From the NCBI GenBank assembly GCA_964447405.1, contig CAYUSP010000001.1, positions 434,001-498,000 of the forward strand: DNA of 64,000 bases. The letters are read 5' to 3'. Source of the stretch: JALNZF01 sp964447405. GTDB lineage: Bacteria > Nitrospirota > UBA9217. The position numbers and the translations under genes were made by a program. Below are positions 1 to 8,573 of the stretch, one piece after another. The notes under the pieces were generated by a model that was not told where the DNA came from, made no database searches, and was given only the letters and a program-made list of their open reading frames with translations. How positions within the stretch are numbered: position 1 is the first letter of the stretch; each line of letters starts with the position of its first letter.

Positions 1-708
1 CCTCTCGGAGTTGAGAATACCGATACAGCAGGGCACGGCAACATCGTACTCGAACTGACGGATGAGTTGATCAAGGACGGCGACATTCGAATTACAAGAC
101 CGACTTTGGCAGTGACCATCGGGGCAGGAGCGAAAACTGATTTCACGTTGGAGCTGCCCTACCTTAGGATGAATCCGAGCAGGACTACCGGAGAGTTTGC
201 GAGCGGGCCTGGCGATGCGCGAATAACAATGAAACGCAGGCTTTTCAAGAACGAAGTCAACCAATCTATGGCATTCAAGCTCTATATGGATGTTCCGACC
301 GGTGATTCTGACAAGGGTCTTGGTACGAACAAGGTGCTGTGGGGATTCGCCCTCATTGATACCCAGGAATGTCGGGGTAACTGTCTGCATATGAACCTGG
401 GTTATGAGTCAGTTGGCAGCGATATAAAACAGTCGCATTTTGCCCAGGATTACGCCATCACGTTCGGCATAGCCGGGGAATACAAACTTTCGGAATCTTT
501 CAGGGGGATGTCCCAATTCGCAGGCGAAAGCAGGAAAAAAACCGATATTGATGCTGATACTTCAACATATACCAGACCTTTGACCTTAATGACCGGGTTC
601 ATCTGGGACATTTCAAAAAGTTTTTACGCGGACTTCGGCGTGCGTGCTGGACTGAACAAGTATGCTGAGGATTATGCCGCGCTCGCAGGTATGGCCTGGA
701 AATTTTAA
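1..708 (+). CDS. Outer-membrane beta-barrel protein, 3' part
   Basis: The reading frame is open from the first base, so the gene starts left of the window; 235 residues are visible. Alternating hydrophobic/polar strands, the many aromatic and glycine residues and the final Trp-Lys-Phe are typical of outer-membrane barrels. The pattern resembles the transporter family named after MetA of phenol degradation (PF13557), whose members are predicted outer-membrane channels of unknown substrate. No N-terminal signal peptide can be judged because the start is missing. It lies upstream of a cobalt/nickel uptake operon on the same strand but is separated from it by 353 bases. Family assignment is from memory of sequence style, so the specific function is uncertain. 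Confidence 0.6.
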   Translation, partial: PLGVENTDTAGHGNIVLELTDELIKDGDIRITRPTLAVTIGAGAKTDFTLELPYLRMNPSRTTGEFASGPGDARITMKRRLFKNEVNQSMAFKLYMDVPTGDSDKGLGTNKVLWGFALIDTQECRGNCLHMNLGYESVGSDIKQSHFAQDYAITFGIAGEYKLSESFRGMSQFAGESRKKTDIDADTSTYTRPLTLMTGFIWDISKSFYADFGVRAGLNKYAEDYAALAGMAWKF

Positions 709-841
709 CAAATATGACCCGTAATTTCATGTGTACCGCGTTTACATCGCCGCAAGGTACTATCTCACCGCTGTACCGTTCATCATAGAATCCTGAATAC
801 CTGTGCACCTATCGACACGCAATAAGTGAATTAGAGCGTGA

Positions 842-867
842 AGTGCTATCCGCTTGGGTAGTGCTAT
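842..867 (+). repeat. Direct repeat AGTGCTAT, possible operator
   Basis: The octamer AGTGCTAT occurs at 842-849 and again at 860-867, a period of 18 bases, ending just before the -35 element of the cbiM promoter candidate. Two half-sites placed there would suit an activator or metal-responsive regulator. No regulator is identified. Confidence 0.35.
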
Positions 868-871
868 TCTA

Positions 872-900
872 TTGACAGGTGCCTGCCCATGTGTTACAAA
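872..900 (+). promoter_or_regulatory. Sigma70-type promoter candidate for cbiMQO
   Basis: TTGACA at 872-877 matches the -35 consensus exactly. A 17-base spacer leads to TACAAA at 895-900, a weak -10. The predicted transcript would have a leader of about 150 bases before cbiM. A weak -10 fits a promoter that needs an activator. Confidence 0.45.
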
Positions 901-1061
901 ATATCAGATCGTAGCACGATATGGCGATGCATCAGGCAGAGCGGAACAGGGAGACAACGCAGCTTCTGACACAGAAGCTTTCTCGGTGACAATATAAATG
1001 AACTTCAATGCGAGCGTAAACATATTGCAATGCCCGTCTCCTAATTCAGTGAGGTGCTTCC

Positions 1062-2105
1062 ATGCACATGGCTGATGCTTTACTATCGCCGTCGGTTGGA
1101 ATAACATTCTGGGCCGGAACAATCATGGCAATCGGCTATGCATCACATAAACTGAAGGCAAGTATTGATGACAAGATGGTGCCGCTGATGGGCGTCCTCG
1201 GCGCTTTCATCTTCGCATCGCAAATGATCAACTTCACCATACCCGGCACGGGTTCCAGCGGACATTTGGGTGGCGGGATGATCCTGGCCATACTTCTGGG
1301 TCCCTATGCAGCATTTCTGGTCATGGCGTCCGTCCTGACCGTCCAGGCGCTGTTTTTCGCAGACGGCGGGCTGCTTACACTCGGATGCAATATCTGGAAC
1401 CTTGGAATCTATCCCTGCTTTATCGCATTCCCGCTTTTCTATAAGCCATTGGTTGGCGACGGGATACGTCCGGCCAGGATATTGCTTGCCGCACTTGTAG
1501 CCGGAATCGTGGGGCTCCAGCTGGGTGCTTTTTCTGTTGTACTGCAGACGCAGTTGTCCGGTAAGAGCGATCTTCCTTTCGGGTCTTTTGTTCTGCTCAT
1601 GCAGCCGATCCATCTCGGAATCGGGATCGTAGAGGGTTTCGTTACTGCCAGTGTTATCAACTATGTTCGGGGAGTACGACCGGAGCTCCTTGATAGCATT
1701 GTCAATGTTCGTCCCCTGGATACCGTCGTCTCCATCAAAAAGGTTCTTATTTCCCTTTCGATTCTCGCTGTTGTCACCGGCGGCGCACTTTCCTGGTTTG
1801 CTTCGACCAATCCTGACGGTCTTGAATGGTCCATCGAAAGAGTCTCCAGCAAACCGGAACCTGCCGAACCGGAACACAGGATCGTCGGTGCGTTGAAGGG
1901 TGTCCAGGAAAAGACGGCCTTCATGCCGGACTATACCTATAAGCAGGAAAAGAAAAAAGGGGAGATAACATCGGAGGAGCGTGCTGCCTGGCCCGGTATT
2001 GAATCGGGGACTTCAGTTGCGGGAGTTCTCGGAGCGATCATGGTCCTCGGACTTGCCTTGTTGATCGGGTTCGGGATACGATCGATCAGAAATCGCTCTT
2101 CCTGA
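1062..2105 (+). CDS. cbiM: Cobalt/nickel ECF transporter substrate-binding subunit CbiM with C-terminal PDGLE domain
   Basis: This is the substrate-specific membrane subunit of an energy-coupling-factor importer for Co2+ or Ni2+. The N-terminus MHMADALLSP keeps His2, which in this family binds the metal together with the free N-terminus; a second conserved His is His68 in GSSGHLGGG. About six or seven membrane segments follow. Residues 251-256 read PDGLEW, the hallmark of the CbiN/NikN-type accessory domain, so the CbiN-like part is fused to CbiM, and a last membrane segment ends the protein (347 residues). The start has a GTGAGGTG ribosome site. It heads the cbiM-cbiQ-cbiO operon. Cobalt and nickel cannot be told apart from sequence alone. 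Confidence 0.93.
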   Translation: MHMADALLSPSVGITFWAGTIMAIGYASHKLKASIDDKMVPLMGVLGAFIFASQMINFTIPGTGSSGHLGGGMILAILLGPYAAFLVMASVLTVQALFFADGGLLTLGCNIWNLGIYPCFIAFPLFYKPLVGDGIRPARILLAALVAGIVGLQLGAFSVVLQTQLSGKSDLPFGSFVLLMQPIHLGIGIVEGFVTASVINYVRGVRPELLDSIVNVRPLDTVVSIKKVLISLSILAVVTGGALSWFASTNPDGLEWSIERVSSKPEPAEPEHRIVGALKGVQEKTAFMPDYTYKQEKKKGEITSEERAAWPGIESGTSVAGVLGAIMVLGLALLIGFGIRSIRNRSS

Positions 2106-2223
2106 TGAAGTCTGACGCAATTCACTGCCTGAATACGCTTTACACTTCGGAGCGAAGGATGTATAATCCGCTCTCTGTTTTTTTTATTAATATTGGCGGC
2201 GTGTACGGCAGGGTACTGTTTCC

Positions 2224-3030
2224 ATGAGTTTCGACACCGCATATTACAGTATCGGTAGGCTTGACCGGATGTCCTATCAGGATACGTTAGTACACCGGCT
2301 TGACCCGAGGGCGAAAGTGATTGCCACCATGTTCTTTGTTCTCACGGTGATTTCCTTTCCGAAATACGAAGTCATCGAACTGACCCCGTTGCTGCTATTC
2401 CCCGTTCTGCTCGCAGCTCTGGGCGATATCCCCGTGTACTTTCTGCTCAAAAAGGTCCTCCTCGTATCGCCGTTCGCTGTCTTCATAGGCATATTCAATC
2501 CGTTGTTTGATCCGGCGGCATTTGCGCTTTTCGGCGCGACCTTCTCGGCGGGATGGATATCGTTTCTTTCGATTCTTATCAAGTTCACGCTCACGATAAG
2601 TGCGGCGCTCTTATTGATCGCAACAACCTCTTTCCCCGGTGTGTGCCACGCTCTCCGGCAATTCGGACTTCCTGCGATATTTATTTCGCAGCTGCTTTTC
2701 CTGTATCGGTATCTGTTCGTGCTTATGGAAGAAGCCATGAGGATTGTCCGCGCTCGTGATATGCGTTCTTTCGGGCAGCGCGGCATGGATGCGCGCACTG
2801 CGGTTCGCATTCTGGGAGCACTATTCCTCAGGACTGTGGAGCGGGCAGAAAGGATCTATAATGCCATGCTATCCCGCGGCTTCCGGGGGGATATGCCGTC
2901 GATGAAGCGCTATACCATTCGCTTCGCAGATCTATTGTTTCTAATACTGACTGCAGCTTCGCTGGCATTTTTCCGGGTCGTTTCTCTTCCGAAAATGATC
3001 GGCCGCTCTCTGTTTGGAATGATCTCATGA
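2224..3030 (+). CDS. cbiQ: ECF transporter transmembrane coupling subunit CbiQ
   Basis: CbiQ is the T component that couples the ATPase to CbiM. The 268-residue protein has several membrane segments followed by the two short cytoplasmic coupling helices typical of the family, seen as RARDMRSFG and AMLSRGFRG, whose Ala-Arg-Gly pattern contacts the ATPase groove. It lies 118 bases after cbiM, and its stop codon overlaps the start of cbiO in an ATGA, indicating translational coupling. Length is normal for the family. Confidence 0.93.
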   Translation: MSFDTAYYSIGRLDRMSYQDTLVHRLDPRAKVIATMFFVLTVISFPKYEVIELTPLLLFPVLLAALGDIPVYFLLKKVLLVSPFAVFIGIFNPLFDPAAFALFGATFSAGWISFLSILIKFTLTISAALLLIATTSFPGVCHALRQFGLPAIFISQLLFLYRYLFVLMEEAMRIVRARDMRSFGQRGMDARTAVRILGALFLRTVERAERIYNAMLSRGFRGDMPSMKRYTIRFADLLFLILTAASLAFFRVVSLPKMIGRSLFGMIS

Positions 3031-4067
3031 GCCATCATTTCGTGGACTTCAATAACGTCGCTTTTCGATATCCTGACGGCACGGAAGCGCTCAAAAGCGT
3101 GACGTTCAGGATAACTCATGGCGAATCCGTCGGCATCGTGGGTGCAAACGGCGCAGGCAAATCCACGATACTCCTGCATATGAACGGCGCAATCCTGCCC
3201 ACTTCCGGCGCCGTCACGATCGGTGATCTGCTGCTGGAAAAGAATGCCCGGCAGGAAATACGCAGGAAGGTCGGCAGTATTTTTCAGAATCCAGATGACC
3301 AGCTCTTCATGCCCACGGTATTCGACGATGTCGCGTTCGGGCCGCTCAATCTCGGCCTGCCTCATGATGACGCGGTTGAACGGGTGGCTGTGGCGCTCAG
3401 TAAAGTGAACTGCCTGCACCTGAGGGACAAACCGCCGCACCACCTGTCCGGCGGACAGAAGAGCGCTGTCGCGATCGCATCGGTGCTCGCGATGGAGCCG
3501 GAAATCCTGGTCATGGATGAGCCTGCAGCCAGCCTCGATCCCAAGGCACGGCGAAATCTTATCAACCTGCTGAAGACCTTTGCGCATTCAAAGATCATTG
3601 CGTCGCATGATCTCGATCTGATCCTCGATGTGTGCGAACGATGCATCGTGATCGGCAACGGCACAGTTGTCGCCGACGGTCCGACTGAAGATATACTTTC
3701 CAACAGACAATTGCTGGAAGAAAACAATCTGGAGCTTCCGCTGTCGTTTCAAAAGCGTTCATCAATCAATTTCAAGTCCGGAGGTGTTATGCACGATCAT
3801 CACAAACATCCGCATCATCACGAACAGGCCCAGAACGTTTCAATGGAGGACCTGAAAAAACTGCTGGTCATGCTGGACCACTGGGTTGAGCATGATGAGA
3901 GCCACGCGGAGAGTTATCGTGAGTGGGCAGGAAAGGCAAGCGCGGCCGGGGAAGAAGAGATCGCCAAGGAAATGCACCTTGCCATAGAGGACAGCGAAGT
4001 GGTCAGAAATCACCTGAAACGGGCAAAGGCCATCCTTGCCGCAAAACTGGTGCTGAAGAACAAGTAA
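3027..4067 (+). CDS. cbiO: ECF transporter ATPase CbiO with fused His-rich C-terminal domain
   Basis: Residues 1 to about 250 form a complete ABC ATPase: Walker A GANGAGKST (39-47), signature LSGGQ (140-144), Walker B LVMDEP (161-166) and the switch His in ASHDLD. It hydrolyses ATP to drive metal import through CbiM and CbiQ. The protein is 346 residues, about 90 longer than usual. The extra part begins at Met255 with a histidine-rich stretch (HDHHKHPHHHE), followed by a helical domain containing HWVEHDESHAESYREWAGKA. This tail could bind Co2+ or Ni2+ (inference). A ribosome site and ATG sit exactly at the domain boundary (see 3780-3791), so the tail may also be made alone. Confidence 0.92.
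   Translation: MSHHFVDFNNVAFRYPDGTEALKSVTFRITHGESVGIVGANGAGKSTILLHMNGAILPTSGAVTIGDLLLEKNARQEIRRKVGSIFQNPDDQLFMPTVFDDVAFGPLNLGLPHDDAVERVAVALSKVNCLHLRDKPPHHLSGGQKSAVAIASVLAMEPEILVMDEPAASLDPKARRNLINLLKTFAHSKIIASHDLDLILDVCERCIVIGNGTVVADGPTEDILSNRQLLEENNLELPLSFQKRSSINFKSGGVMHDHHKHPHHHEQAQNVSMEDLKKLLVMLDHWVEHDESHAESYREWAGKASAAGEEEIAKEMHLAIEDSEVVRNHLKRAKAILAAKLVLKNK
3780..3791 (+). promoter_or_regulatory. Internal ribosome-binding site and start within cbiO
   Basis: GGAGG at 3780-3784 stands four bases before an in-frame ATG at 3789. Initiation here would give a separate 92-residue His-rich protein (3789-4067) in addition to the full-length fusion. The position coincides with the end of the ATPase domain. 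Confidence 0.45.
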
Positions 4068-4116
4068 CACGTGCTGACTGCGTTTAAAACGGCAGTCTTG
4101 CATGGGAGGGCTTCTT

Positions 4117-4716
4117 ATGAATCATACCTACAATGATGACCTTCGCGACGCCATCCAGTTCCATGGACATCTCTGCCCGGGGCTCGCGCTCGGGTACCGG
4201 ATTGCAAAGGCGGCTCTTCGCGAACTCGACGCCGAACGGCCAAGCGATGAGGAACTTGTCGCCATCGTGGAGAACGATTCCTGCGCAGTTGATGCAGTAC
4301 AGTTCATTACCGGCTGTACATTCGGCAAGGGGAACTTCATTTTTCGCGATTATGGAAAGCATGTTTATACGTTCTTTAACAGGAAAACCGGGAAAGGTAT
4401 ACGCATTTCGGAGGACTACCGCGGCTTTGAAAACGACGTTCGGTTCTCCGAACTCAAGAAACGGCAGGCGGATGGGGAGGATGTCACCGTTGATCGAAAG
4501 ACGTATATGATGGAAAAGACCGCTGCTATCCTCACCGCGGAGGACCGGGAGCTGTTTAGCCTGCAGCCGGCCATTGCTTCTCCTCCGGCAGAAGCAAAAA
4601 TACGATCTTCTCTCAGGTGCCCCCGATGCGGTGAAAAATTCATGGAGTCGCGTGGTCGCCTGGAACAAGGAAAGCTGCTGTGCCTACCGTGCAGCGGAGC
4701 GGATGTACTACGGTAA
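4117..4716 (+). CDS. FmdE-family protein with C-terminal zinc ribbon
   Basis: Residues 1 to about 135 match the FmdE domain named after subunit E of formylmethanofuran dehydrogenase, with FHGHLCPGLALG and a later conserved Cys region (VENDSCAVDAVQFITGCTFG). These His and Cys residues are expected metal ligands. The C-terminus carries a zinc ribbon, CPRCGEKF...CLPCSG. The ATG at 4117 is chosen because GGAGGG lies six bases upstream; an in-frame ATG at 4102 lacks such a site. In bacteria without methanofuran these proteins are linked to metal or molybdenum metabolism, which suits its place after the cobalt/nickel transporter. Its precise reaction is unknown. Confidence 0.85.
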   Translation: MNHTYNDDLRDAIQFHGHLCPGLALGYRIAKAALRELDAERPSDEELVAIVENDSCAVDAVQFITGCTFGKGNFIFRDYGKHVYTFFNRKTGKGIRISEDYRGFENDVRFSELKKRQADGEDVTVDRKTYMMEKTAAILTAEDRELFSLQPAIASPPAEAKIRSSLRCPRCGEKFMESRGRLEQGKLLCLPCSGADVLR

Positions 4717-4739
4717 GAAGCTGTATTAAGGAGAATGTC

Positions 4740-5174
4740 ATGAATAAAAGGATTTTCGTTCTGGTGTTCTATGTTGCTGCGATGCTTGCGGGAAGGCTGG
4801 CATTTGCCGGTATTGTGGACAATGGGGACGGCACCGCCACGGATACTGAAAATAAGATCATATGGCAGACAAAAGGCGACGGCATACCGCGCACATGGGA
4901 GGGGGCGAATGCGTATTGCGCTGCATTATTGCTCGGAGAACAGACCCCCTGGCGATTGCCGAACAACAAAGAACTATTTTCTCTGTTCGAGGAAAAGAAA
5001 AAACAGATTAAAATATCCGGCAACACCAAATTTCCGGCAACGCTTTCGTCTGTATACTGGTCATCCACCCTGTTTCCGCCCCATATACCTTTCGCGACAT
5101 TTATTAATTTCAATGTTGGCGATGCAGGGGGCGCTGTCAGATCAAGCCTGTACTACGTTCAATGCGTACGCTGA
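4740..5174 (+). CDS. Secreted DUF1566-domain protein
   Basis: The 144-residue protein starts with a cleavable signal peptide ending near LAFAG. It then shows the DUF1566 (Lcl C-terminal) pattern: a Gly-Asp-Gly-Thr start, a Trp-rich core with WRLPNNKEL and VYWSS, and the closing VQCVR. These domains are common in exported bacterial proteins and have a C-type-lectin-like look, but no activity is established. AAGGAG precedes the ATG. It follows the FmdE gene by 23 bases and may share its transcript. Confidence 0.75.
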   Translation: MNKRIFVLVFYVAAMLAGRLAFAGIVDNGDGTATDTENKIIWQTKGDGIPRTWEGANAYCAALLLGEQTPWRLPNNKELFSLFEEKKKQIKISGNTKFPATLSSVYWSSTLFPPHIPFATFINFNVGDAGGAVRSSLYYVQCVR

Positions 5175-5271
5175 TGCACTGTCATGGTTGCATGTATGAA
5201 CGCTTTTTTATCGATGAGTTCATTCTGTCAGCATTATCACGACCTGCGCCCCTTTCTCAACCACAATATTC

Positions 5272-5300
5272 TTGACAATAATCAAGGCTGAAGTTAATAT
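5272..5300 (+). promoter_or_regulatory. Strong sigma70-type promoter upstream of the OmpA-like gene
   Basis: TTGACA (5272-5277), a 17-base spacer and TAATAT (5295-5300) form a near-consensus promoter. The predicted start near 5307 gives a short leader to the GTG at 5351. It would also drive the riboflavin genes that follow closely. Confidence 0.65.
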
Positions 5301-5350
5301 AGCCACACTTCAAACCAGTTGCATATGCATGTATGAACACGGAGGCAGGT

Positions 5351-6118
5351 GTGAGGAAAACTCTTGTATTTCCCTTGGTTTTGATGCTTCTTTTGAGCGG
5401 GTGTGTTGCGCAGTCTACCTTCGATTTAAAAGCAAAAGAGGCGGACGAGTTCGCGGGAAAGGCCAACAATTGTGAAAAGCAGATGAAGGGCCTTGCAGTT
5501 GAAAACGAGGCCCTTAAACTGGAAAAAACGGCCCTTCAGCAGGAGAAGATGACGCTCCAACTGGATAAAGAGGCTGCTCAGAAGGACCGGGCAACGCTCC
5601 AGGCTAAGATAGATGAACTAACGCAGAAGGCGGAGAAGGCCGAACAACTTGAGAAAGCCACGCAAACCTATCAGGACCTTACCCAAAAACTGGAAAAAGA
5701 GATTCAGGCCGGTTTGGTCCAGATCACGGAAATGAAGAACCGGCTGACCATGACCATGGTGGACAAGATCCTGTTTCCCTCGGGGAGCGCCGAGACCAGC
5801 AAAGCCGGGAAGAAGGTTCTGGACAAGGTCGTAAGCATCCTGAAGGACGTTAAGGACAAACGCATCGAGGTAGACGGGCACACGGACAACGTGAAGATCG
5901 TGAGCGATCTCAAGAACCGGTTCCCCACAAATTGGGAGCTTTCCACAGCGCGCGCCACGGAGGTTGTGCGTTATCTTCAGGAGCACGGCGGCATTTCTCC
6001 GAGTCTTCTCTCTGCCACGGGTTTCGGAGAGTTTCAGCCGGTTGCCGCGAATACCACGGAAGAAGGCAGACAGAAGAACCGGCGCATCGAAATTGTCCTT
6101 CTGCCGCTTCTGAAATAA
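5351..6118 (+). CDS. OmpA-family peptidoglycan-binding lipoprotein
   Basis: A GTG start at 5351 is preferred because GGAGG lies five bases upstream and the product then begins MRKTLVFPLVLMLLLSGC, a textbook lipoprotein signal with lipobox LSGC. An in-frame ATG at 5333 would add six residues and spoils the signal. After the anchor comes a Lys/Glu-rich coiled coil of about 90 residues, then an OmpA C-terminal domain with VDGHTDN, ELSTARA and KNRRIEI, which binds diaminopimelate in peptidoglycan. It probably tethers the outer membrane to the wall across the periplasm. ribE begins seven bases after its stop. Confidence 0.85.
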   Translation: MRKTLVFPLVLMLLLSGCVAQSTFDLKAKEADEFAGKANNCEKQMKGLAVENEALKLEKTALQQEKMTLQLDKEAAQKDRATLQAKIDELTQKAEKAEQLEKATQTYQDLTQKLEKEIQAGLVQITEMKNRLTMTMVDKILFPSGSAETSKAGKKVLDKVVSILKDVKDKRIEVDGHTDNVKIVSDLKNRFPTNWELSTARATEVVRYLQEHGGISPSLLSATGFGEFQPVAANTTEEGRQKNRRIEIVLLPLLK

Positions 6119-6125
6119 GGCTGAC

Positions 6126-6764
6126 ATGTTCACCGGGATAATTGAGGAGATGGGAAGCGTCAAGGCGCTCAGGCGAGATGCCGGATCAGCGCGGCTAACC
6201 ATATCCGCATCTACTGTTCTTGCCGGCACCGTATTGGGTGACAGTGTCTGCGTGAATGGCGTCTGTCTTACGGTTGTTGAAATGCACAAAGATGATTTTT
6301 CCGCTGATGTTGCAGTCGAGACCCTTCGGGTGACGAACCTCGGGGAGTTGAAGACCGGATCCCGGGTTAACCTCGAACGTGCGCTGCAGCTTTCCACAAG
6401 GCTGGGAGGGCATCTGGTAAGCGGACATGTGGATGCTGTCGGTCGCATGCACGAAAAGCGAACGGAAGGCAACGGCTGGCGAATGTTCTTCGACGCGCCG
6501 GAGACTGTGCTGCGCTACGTAATCAAAAAGGGATCCATTGCCATAGATGGCATAAGCCTGACAATCGCTGATGTATCCCAAAACGGTTTTTCCGTGGCCA
6601 TGATTCCGCATACGGCGAAGCTCACGACCCTGGGATTCAAATCGGTCGGCGACAGTGTGAACCTTGAAGCTGATATAATTGGAAAGTATGTTGAGCGTCT
6701 TCTACCAGGGATGGGGCAAGGCGGAGTCAATCTGGAGTTGCTGAAAAAATCAGGGTTTGCATAA
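6126..6764 (+). CDS. ribE: Riboflavin synthase, alpha chain
   Basis: It catalyses the dismutation of two 6,7-dimethyl-8-ribityllumazine molecules to riboflavin. The sequence has two homologous lumazine-binding halves: MFTGIIEEMG and CVNGVCLTV in the first, and VSGHVDAVG with IDGISLTI in the second. The 212 residues match the usual trimeric enzyme. It is followed by ribBA and ribH, giving a riboflavin cluster that lacks only the deaminase/reductase step (ribD), which is not in this window. Confidence 0.95.
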   Translation: MFTGIIEEMGSVKALRRDAGSARLTISASTVLAGTVLGDSVCVNGVCLTVVEMHKDDFSADVAVETLRVTNLGELKTGSRVNLERALQLSTRLGGHLVSGHVDAVGRMHEKRTEGNGWRMFFDAPETVLRYVIKKGSIAIDGISLTIADVSQNGFSVAMIPHTAKLTTLGFKSVGDSVNLEADIIGKYVERLLPGMGQGGVNLELLKKSGFA

Positions 6765-6810
6765 TGAACGGGCCACGCGCGAGGATATTCTGTAAGGAAG
6801 GAAATTTACC

Positions 6811-8016
6811 ATGAAGTTCAACACAATAGAAGAGGCGATCACTGACATAAAGAATGGCAAGATGGTCATCCTGGTGGATGATGAGGACCGGGAAAACGAA
6901 GGAGATTTGACCATGGCAGCGGAGGCGGTGACGCCGGAAGCCATCAATTTCATGGCCAGATTTGGCAGGGGGTTGATCTGCCTTTCCCTTACGCCGGAGC
7001 GCGTCGAGCATTTGCAGCTGCCGATGATGACCACGGACAATACCTCCTCATTCGGCACCGCATTCACGATATCCATTGAAGCGAAAAAAGGAGTAACCAC
7101 GGGTATTTCGGCGGCCGATCGTGCCACCACGATAAAAACCGCGATCAGCCAGAAGTCAGGCCCGGAGGACCTTGCTCGCCCCGGCCATATATTCCCGCTT
7201 CGTGCAAAAAAAGGCGGCGTTCTCCAGCGCGCGGGGCAGACCGAGGGATCGGTCGATCTTGCGAGGCTCGCAGGCCTGTATCCGGCGGGTGTTATCTGCG
7301 AGATCATGAACGATGACGGAACCATGTCGCGGGTCCCGCAGCTTCTCGAATTCGGACGCACGCACAGCATGAAAATCGTCACGGTGAAAGACCTGATTGC
7401 GTATCGCATACAGAAAGAATCGCTTGTGCGTCGGGTTGCGGTGACCAAGCTCCCGACTACCCATGGGAACGATTTCATGGCGATACTCTACTCGAATGAT
7501 ATCGACCGTCTGAACCATATCGCGCTTCTGAAGGGCGAAATTAGCCCTGAGGATGAGGTGATGGTCAGGGTCCACTCGGAGTGCCTTACCGGAGACGTAT
7601 TTGGGTCCATGCGGTGCGACTGCGGAGACCAGCTTCACAATGCGATGGAAATGATCGACGCTGAAGGAAAAGGCATCATCTTGTATATGCGGCAGGAGGG
7701 CCGCGGGATCGGTCTGGAGGGCAAGCTGAAGGCATATGAACTTCAGGACCAGGGCAAAGATACCGTCGAAGCCAACCTTGCGCTCGGCTTTAAGGCCGAT
7801 CTCAGGGATTACGGCGTCGGCGCGCAGATTCTTCGCGACCTGGGTGTTCGCAAAATCAGGCTGCTGACGAACAATCCGAAAAAAATAGTGGGCCTTGAAG
7901 GGTACGGCTTGACCGTCGTCACGCGTGTGCCCATAGAGACGCGACCGCATTCCAAAAACATCAATTACCTTACAGCGAAAAAGAACAAACTTGGGCATCT
8001 GCTGGAGAAAGTCTGA
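6811..8016 (+). CDS. ribBA: Bifunctional 3,4-dihydroxy-2-butanone-4-phosphate synthase / GTP cyclohydrolase II
   Basis: The N-terminal half (about 1-200) is the RibB domain, with the acidic loop DDEDRENEGDL that binds magnesium and ribulose 5-phosphate. The C-terminal half (about 205-395) is RibA, with the zinc site in HSECLTGDVFGSMRCDCG and the substrate loop RQEGRGIGL. Together they supply both precursors of lumazine. The 401 residues are normal for the fused enzyme, and both active sites look intact. AAGGAAGG precedes the ATG. Confidence 0.96.
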   Translation: MKFNTIEEAITDIKNGKMVILVDDEDRENEGDLTMAAEAVTPEAINFMARFGRGLICLSLTPERVEHLQLPMMTTDNTSSFGTAFTISIEAKKGVTTGISAADRATTIKTAISQKSGPEDLARPGHIFPLRAKKGGVLQRAGQTEGSVDLARLAGLYPAGVICEIMNDDGTMSRVPQLLEFGRTHSMKIVTVKDLIAYRIQKESLVRRVAVTKLPTTHGNDFMAILYSNDIDRLNHIALLKGEISPEDEVMVRVHSECLTGDVFGSMRCDCGDQLHNAMEMIDAEGKGIILYMRQEGRGIGLEGKLKAYELQDQGKDTVEANLALGFKADLRDYGVGAQILRDLGVRKIRLLTNNPKKIVGLEGYGLTVVTRVPIETRPHSKNINYLTAKKNKLGHLLEKV

Positions 8017-8065
8017 AATCCGAAAGATGATTTCCAAAAAGTAAAAAAGAGTATGGAGGGGCCAC

Positions 8066-8533
8066 ATGTCGAAGATCATCCAGGGTGACCTGACAGCAAA
8101 GGGACTGAAGTTCGGGATCGTAGCCGCGCGGTTCAATGATTTTATCACGAGCAGACTTGTGGAAGGCGCTCTTGACGGGCTCCAGCGCCATGGTGCGGCT
8201 GACGCTGACATTGAAATCGTGAAGGTGCCGGGTGCATATGAAGTACCGCTGGCAGCGAAAATGCTGGCAATGTCCCGCAAGTACAACGCAATCATATGTC
8301 TGGGCGCGGTGATCAGGGGCGCGACGCCGCATTTTGAGTATGTGAGCGCCGAGGTAAGCAAGGGTGTCGCCTCGGTTTCTATGGAATCAAGCATTCCTGT
8401 CATTTTTGGCGTTCTAACCACCGATACCATAGAACAGGCCATCGAACGAGCTGGGACCAAAAGCGGGAACAAGGGTTGGGACGCCGCTCTTTCTGCAATT
8501 GAAATGGCAAATGTCATGAAGCAGCTGGCTTGA
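8066..8533 (+). CDS. ribH: 6,7-dimethyl-8-ribityllumazine synthase
   Basis: It condenses the RibA-derived pyrimidine with the RibB product and hands lumazine to riboflavin synthase. Typical motifs are AARFNDFI near the start, VPGAYEVPL, and GAVIRGATPHFEY with the catalytic His. The length is 155 residues, and GGAGGGG precedes the ATG. These enzymes form pentamers or icosahedral shells. Placement between ribBA and nusB is the common ribH-nusB arrangement. Confidence 0.96.
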   Translation: MSKIIQGDLTAKGLKFGIVAARFNDFITSRLVEGALDGLQRHGAADADIEIVKVPGAYEVPLAAKMLAMSRKYNAIICLGAVIRGATPHFEYVSAEVSKGVASVSMESSIPVIFGVLTTDTIEQAIERAGTKSGNKGWDAALSAIEMANVMKQLA

Positions 8534-8573
8534 ATCACATGAATGTTCTGGGACGGCAACAGGGCGGCAGGGT

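Larger units (their letters stand above)
709..1061. other. Intergenic region upstream of cbiM
   Basis: No gene is visible in these 353 bases. The region holds a promoter candidate (872-900) and a direct repeat (842-867), listed separately. I looked for the conserved boxes of cobalamin and nickel/cobalt riboswitches, as expected before a CbiM operon, and did not find a convincing set. Confidence 0.5.

Noticed and set aside
709..1061. Cobalamin or nickel/cobalt riboswitch before cbiM
   Set aside because: Short palindromes such as CAGGTGCCTG occur, but the conserved boxes of either riboswitch are not present in the right order.
7156..8559. 467-codon open frame on the minus strand
   Set aside because: It lies antisense to ribBA and ribH, has no recognisable protein features, and is explained by codon bias of the real genes.
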